From Bacteroidales bacterium (GTDB lineage: Bacteria > Bacteroidota > Bacteroidia > Bacteroidales > B18-G4), in NCBI GenBank assembly GCA_030618905.1, contig JAUXCL010000123.1, forward strand, positions 1 to 7,149: a DNA stretch of 7,149 nt, given 5' to 3'. Position 1 is the stretch's first letter, and each line of letters opens with the position of its first letter. The notes under the pieces were generated by a model. The model worked only from the letters and a program-made list of their open reading frames with translations. It did not search any database and was not told where the DNA came from. The position numbers and the translations under genes are program-made. Shown in pieces: positions 6,166 to 7,149 of the stretch.

Positions 6166-6942
6166 ATGTATAGTTCGCAGAAATCAGTTTCAGCCATCAA
6201 AATATTGTCCCTTGCCTTATTGATCCTTTTTGCTTTTGCGTGCAAGAAAGATGATAATAAAGATGAAGATCCTCCTCCCCCGCCCCCACCGGTTCCTTCC
6301 GATACGGTTTATTTTAACGATTTCTCTGGTGGAACTGCTCTGGGTTGGATCCCTGTTTATGGCAATTGGCTGGTGGAAAATGGAGTATATAAGGTAACAC
6401 ATGACACGAACATATATGCCATGACCTGTGCGCTGGACACTGTGCTTAGTGATTATATTTTTGAAGTTAAATTGAGAAAGATTTCCGGTGAGATATTTAA
6501 TGTAGGTATAATATTTAATGGAGATCCGAATCTAATAACCCCTCTTGGAAATTGGGGAAATTCTTATAAACTGGTAATAGGAACTAATCGTTGGTGGAGC
6601 TTTGGGAAATTGGTTGAAAATCTATACCATGAAATATTTAAGGAATCAAATAATGCTGATTTAAAACCAGGAATGGGAACCTGGAATGTGATCCGTGTGG
6701 TGGTTTCCGGAGGAAAGATCGAGGTTGTCTTCAACGGTGTTTCCCAGGGAACATTCAATGATAATACACATACATCGGGTCATGCCGGAATCAGTATGTT
6801 CGACCAATTCTACCTGGGAGAAGGAGAATTTGATTATGTAATGATCTCCAAGATCCCTGATGATTATGAATTCCCAGCCAAAAAGCATACAATTATCCTG
6901 GCACCTGTTGATGGGAATGAAGGCGATGCTCCAAATCCTTAA
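6166..6942 (+). CDS. Predicted surface lipoprotein with polyproline linker and concanavalin-A/LamG-like domain
   Basis: The 258-residue protein starts with a lipoprotein signal peptide: Lys6 and Lys12, a hydrophobic run at 13-24, and lipobox FAFA|C with the lipidated Cys26. The next residues, KKDDNKDED (27-35), resemble the Lys-Asp/Glu-rich lipoprotein export signal that takes Bacteroidota lipoproteins to the outer face of the outer membrane. A run of seven prolines (36-42) forms a spacer. Residues about 47-229 look like a beta-sandwich of the ConA/LamG or DUF1080 (3-keto-disaccharide hydrolase) type: 'FNDFSGG..LGW', 'GNWLVENGVYKV', 'FEVKLRK', 'GIIFNGD', 'WNVIRVVVSGGKIEVVFNG', 'HAGISMFDQ', 'FDYVMIS'. 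A carbohydrate-binding or glycan-processing role is inferred; no catalytic residues can be named. The gene begins 57 nt after lepA. No terminator is obvious between them, so read-through is possible. Confidence 0.8.
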   Translation: MYSSQKSVSAIKILSLALLILFAFACKKDDNKDEDPPPPPPPVPSDTVYFNDFSGGTALGWIPVYGNWLVENGVYKVTHDTNIYAMTCALDTVLSDYIFEVKLRKISGEIFNVGIIFNGDPNLITPLGNWGNSYKLVIGTNRWWSFGKLVENLYHEIFKESNNADLKPGMGTWNVIRVVVSGGKIEVVFNGVSQGTFNDNTHTSGHAGISMFDQFYLGEGEFDYVMISKIPDDYEFPAKKHTIILAPVDGNEGDAPNP

Positions 6943-6981
6943 TCATGTTCCATAGCGTCATGTTCATATACTACCGGCTAT

Positions 6982-7092
6982 TCTTCCTGTTTTCGCCACT
7001 TTTCTAAAAAATCATTTCTTTTACTCTGAATAGCCTATAAATAGGACATTTTATTTTTGATATGGGTGACCCATTTGGCGAAAACAGGAAGA
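6982..7092. repeat. Perfect 17-bp inverted repeat bounding a 77-nt AT-rich interior (MITE-like or structured element)
   Basis: TCTTCCTGTTTTCGCCA (6982-6998) is the exact reverse complement of 7076-7092. The interior holds ATGGGT-G-ACCCAT (7062-7074) and CCTAT-AA-ATAGG (7034-7045), two short dyads, and no ORF. The arrangement fits a miniature inverted-repeat element or a branched RNA/DNA structure. It is not a typical intrinsic terminator, because the loop is too long and no U-tract follows the right arm. No target-site duplication is evident beside the arms. Confidence 0.6.
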
Positions 7093-7108
7093 TGTGGGAT
7101 TTGGGGTG

Positions 7109-7116
7109 TATTTTTG
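7109..7116 (+). promoter_or_regulatory. Candidate -7 element (TATTTTTG) for a gene beyond the window
   Basis: TATTTTTG matches TAnnTTTG exactly and is the same octamer as the one before lepA. No TTTG stands at the usual -33 spacing. No start codon with an ORF follows before the window ends, so any target gene lies outside. Low confidence. Confidence 0.22.
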
Positions 7117-7149
7117 CTTTGAGGACACTTAACAATTGACCAATCTGCA

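Noticed and set aside
6943..6965. Direct repeat TCATGTTC at 6943-6950 and 6958-6965
   Set aside because: Two 8-bp copies spaced 15 nt apart are too short and too few to support a site call.
6999..7075. Intrinsic terminator formed by the 17-bp arms
   Set aside because: The loop is 77 nt and no T-run follows the right arm, so it does not fit a standard terminator.
7127..7133. ACTTAAC as an integron attC-like core (RYYYAAC)
   Set aside because: A lone 7-bp degenerate match, with no partner core, integrase or cassette structure.

Overview
The window looks like a chromosomal segment from a member of the Bacteroidota, probably an environmental lineage near Bacteroidales. Three things point there. 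The first protein ends in a gliding-motility/type IX secretion (T9SS type B) sorting domain. The last protein is a lipoprotein with a Lys/Asp-rich stretch straight after its lipobox Cys, as in Bacteroidota surface lipoproteins. Intergenic regions carry TAnnTTTG-like -7 promoter elements. A genus cannot be assigned from this sequence alone.

Layout, left to right. (1) The 3' end of a large secreted protein with about four fibronectin-III-like modules and the T9SS sorting domain (1-1652, +). (2) A small four-helix-bundle gene (S23/23S-IVS family; 1764-2159, +) flanked by inverted arrays of a 7-bp unit, GTTATAR (1652-1686 and 2154-2181). The whole block fills the gap between the stop codons of two convergent genes and looks like an inserted element. 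(3) A minus-strand two-gene operon: a GAPDH-fold paralogue that has lost the catalytic Cys (3180-4202), overlapping by 4 nt (ATGA) a normal NAD-type glyceraldehyde-3-phosphate dehydrogenase (2185-3183). (4) A short divergent promoter region (4203-4320) with a 9-bp inverted repeat. (5) lepA, elongation factor 4 (4321-6108, +). (6) A surface lipoprotein with a polyproline linker and a concanavalin-A/LamG-like domain (6166-6942, +). (7) A 207-nt tail without a gene, holding a perfect 17-bp inverted repeat around a 77-nt AT-rich interior with two small hairpins.

Functionally this is a housekeeping core (glycolysis, translation) between two cell-surface genes, with two intergenic repeat elements. 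The best candidates for something undescribed are the translationally coupled GAPDH pseudoenzyme and the repeat-bounded four-helix-bundle element. Nothing here resembles a phage, CRISPR, toxin-antitoxin or biosynthetic cluster.
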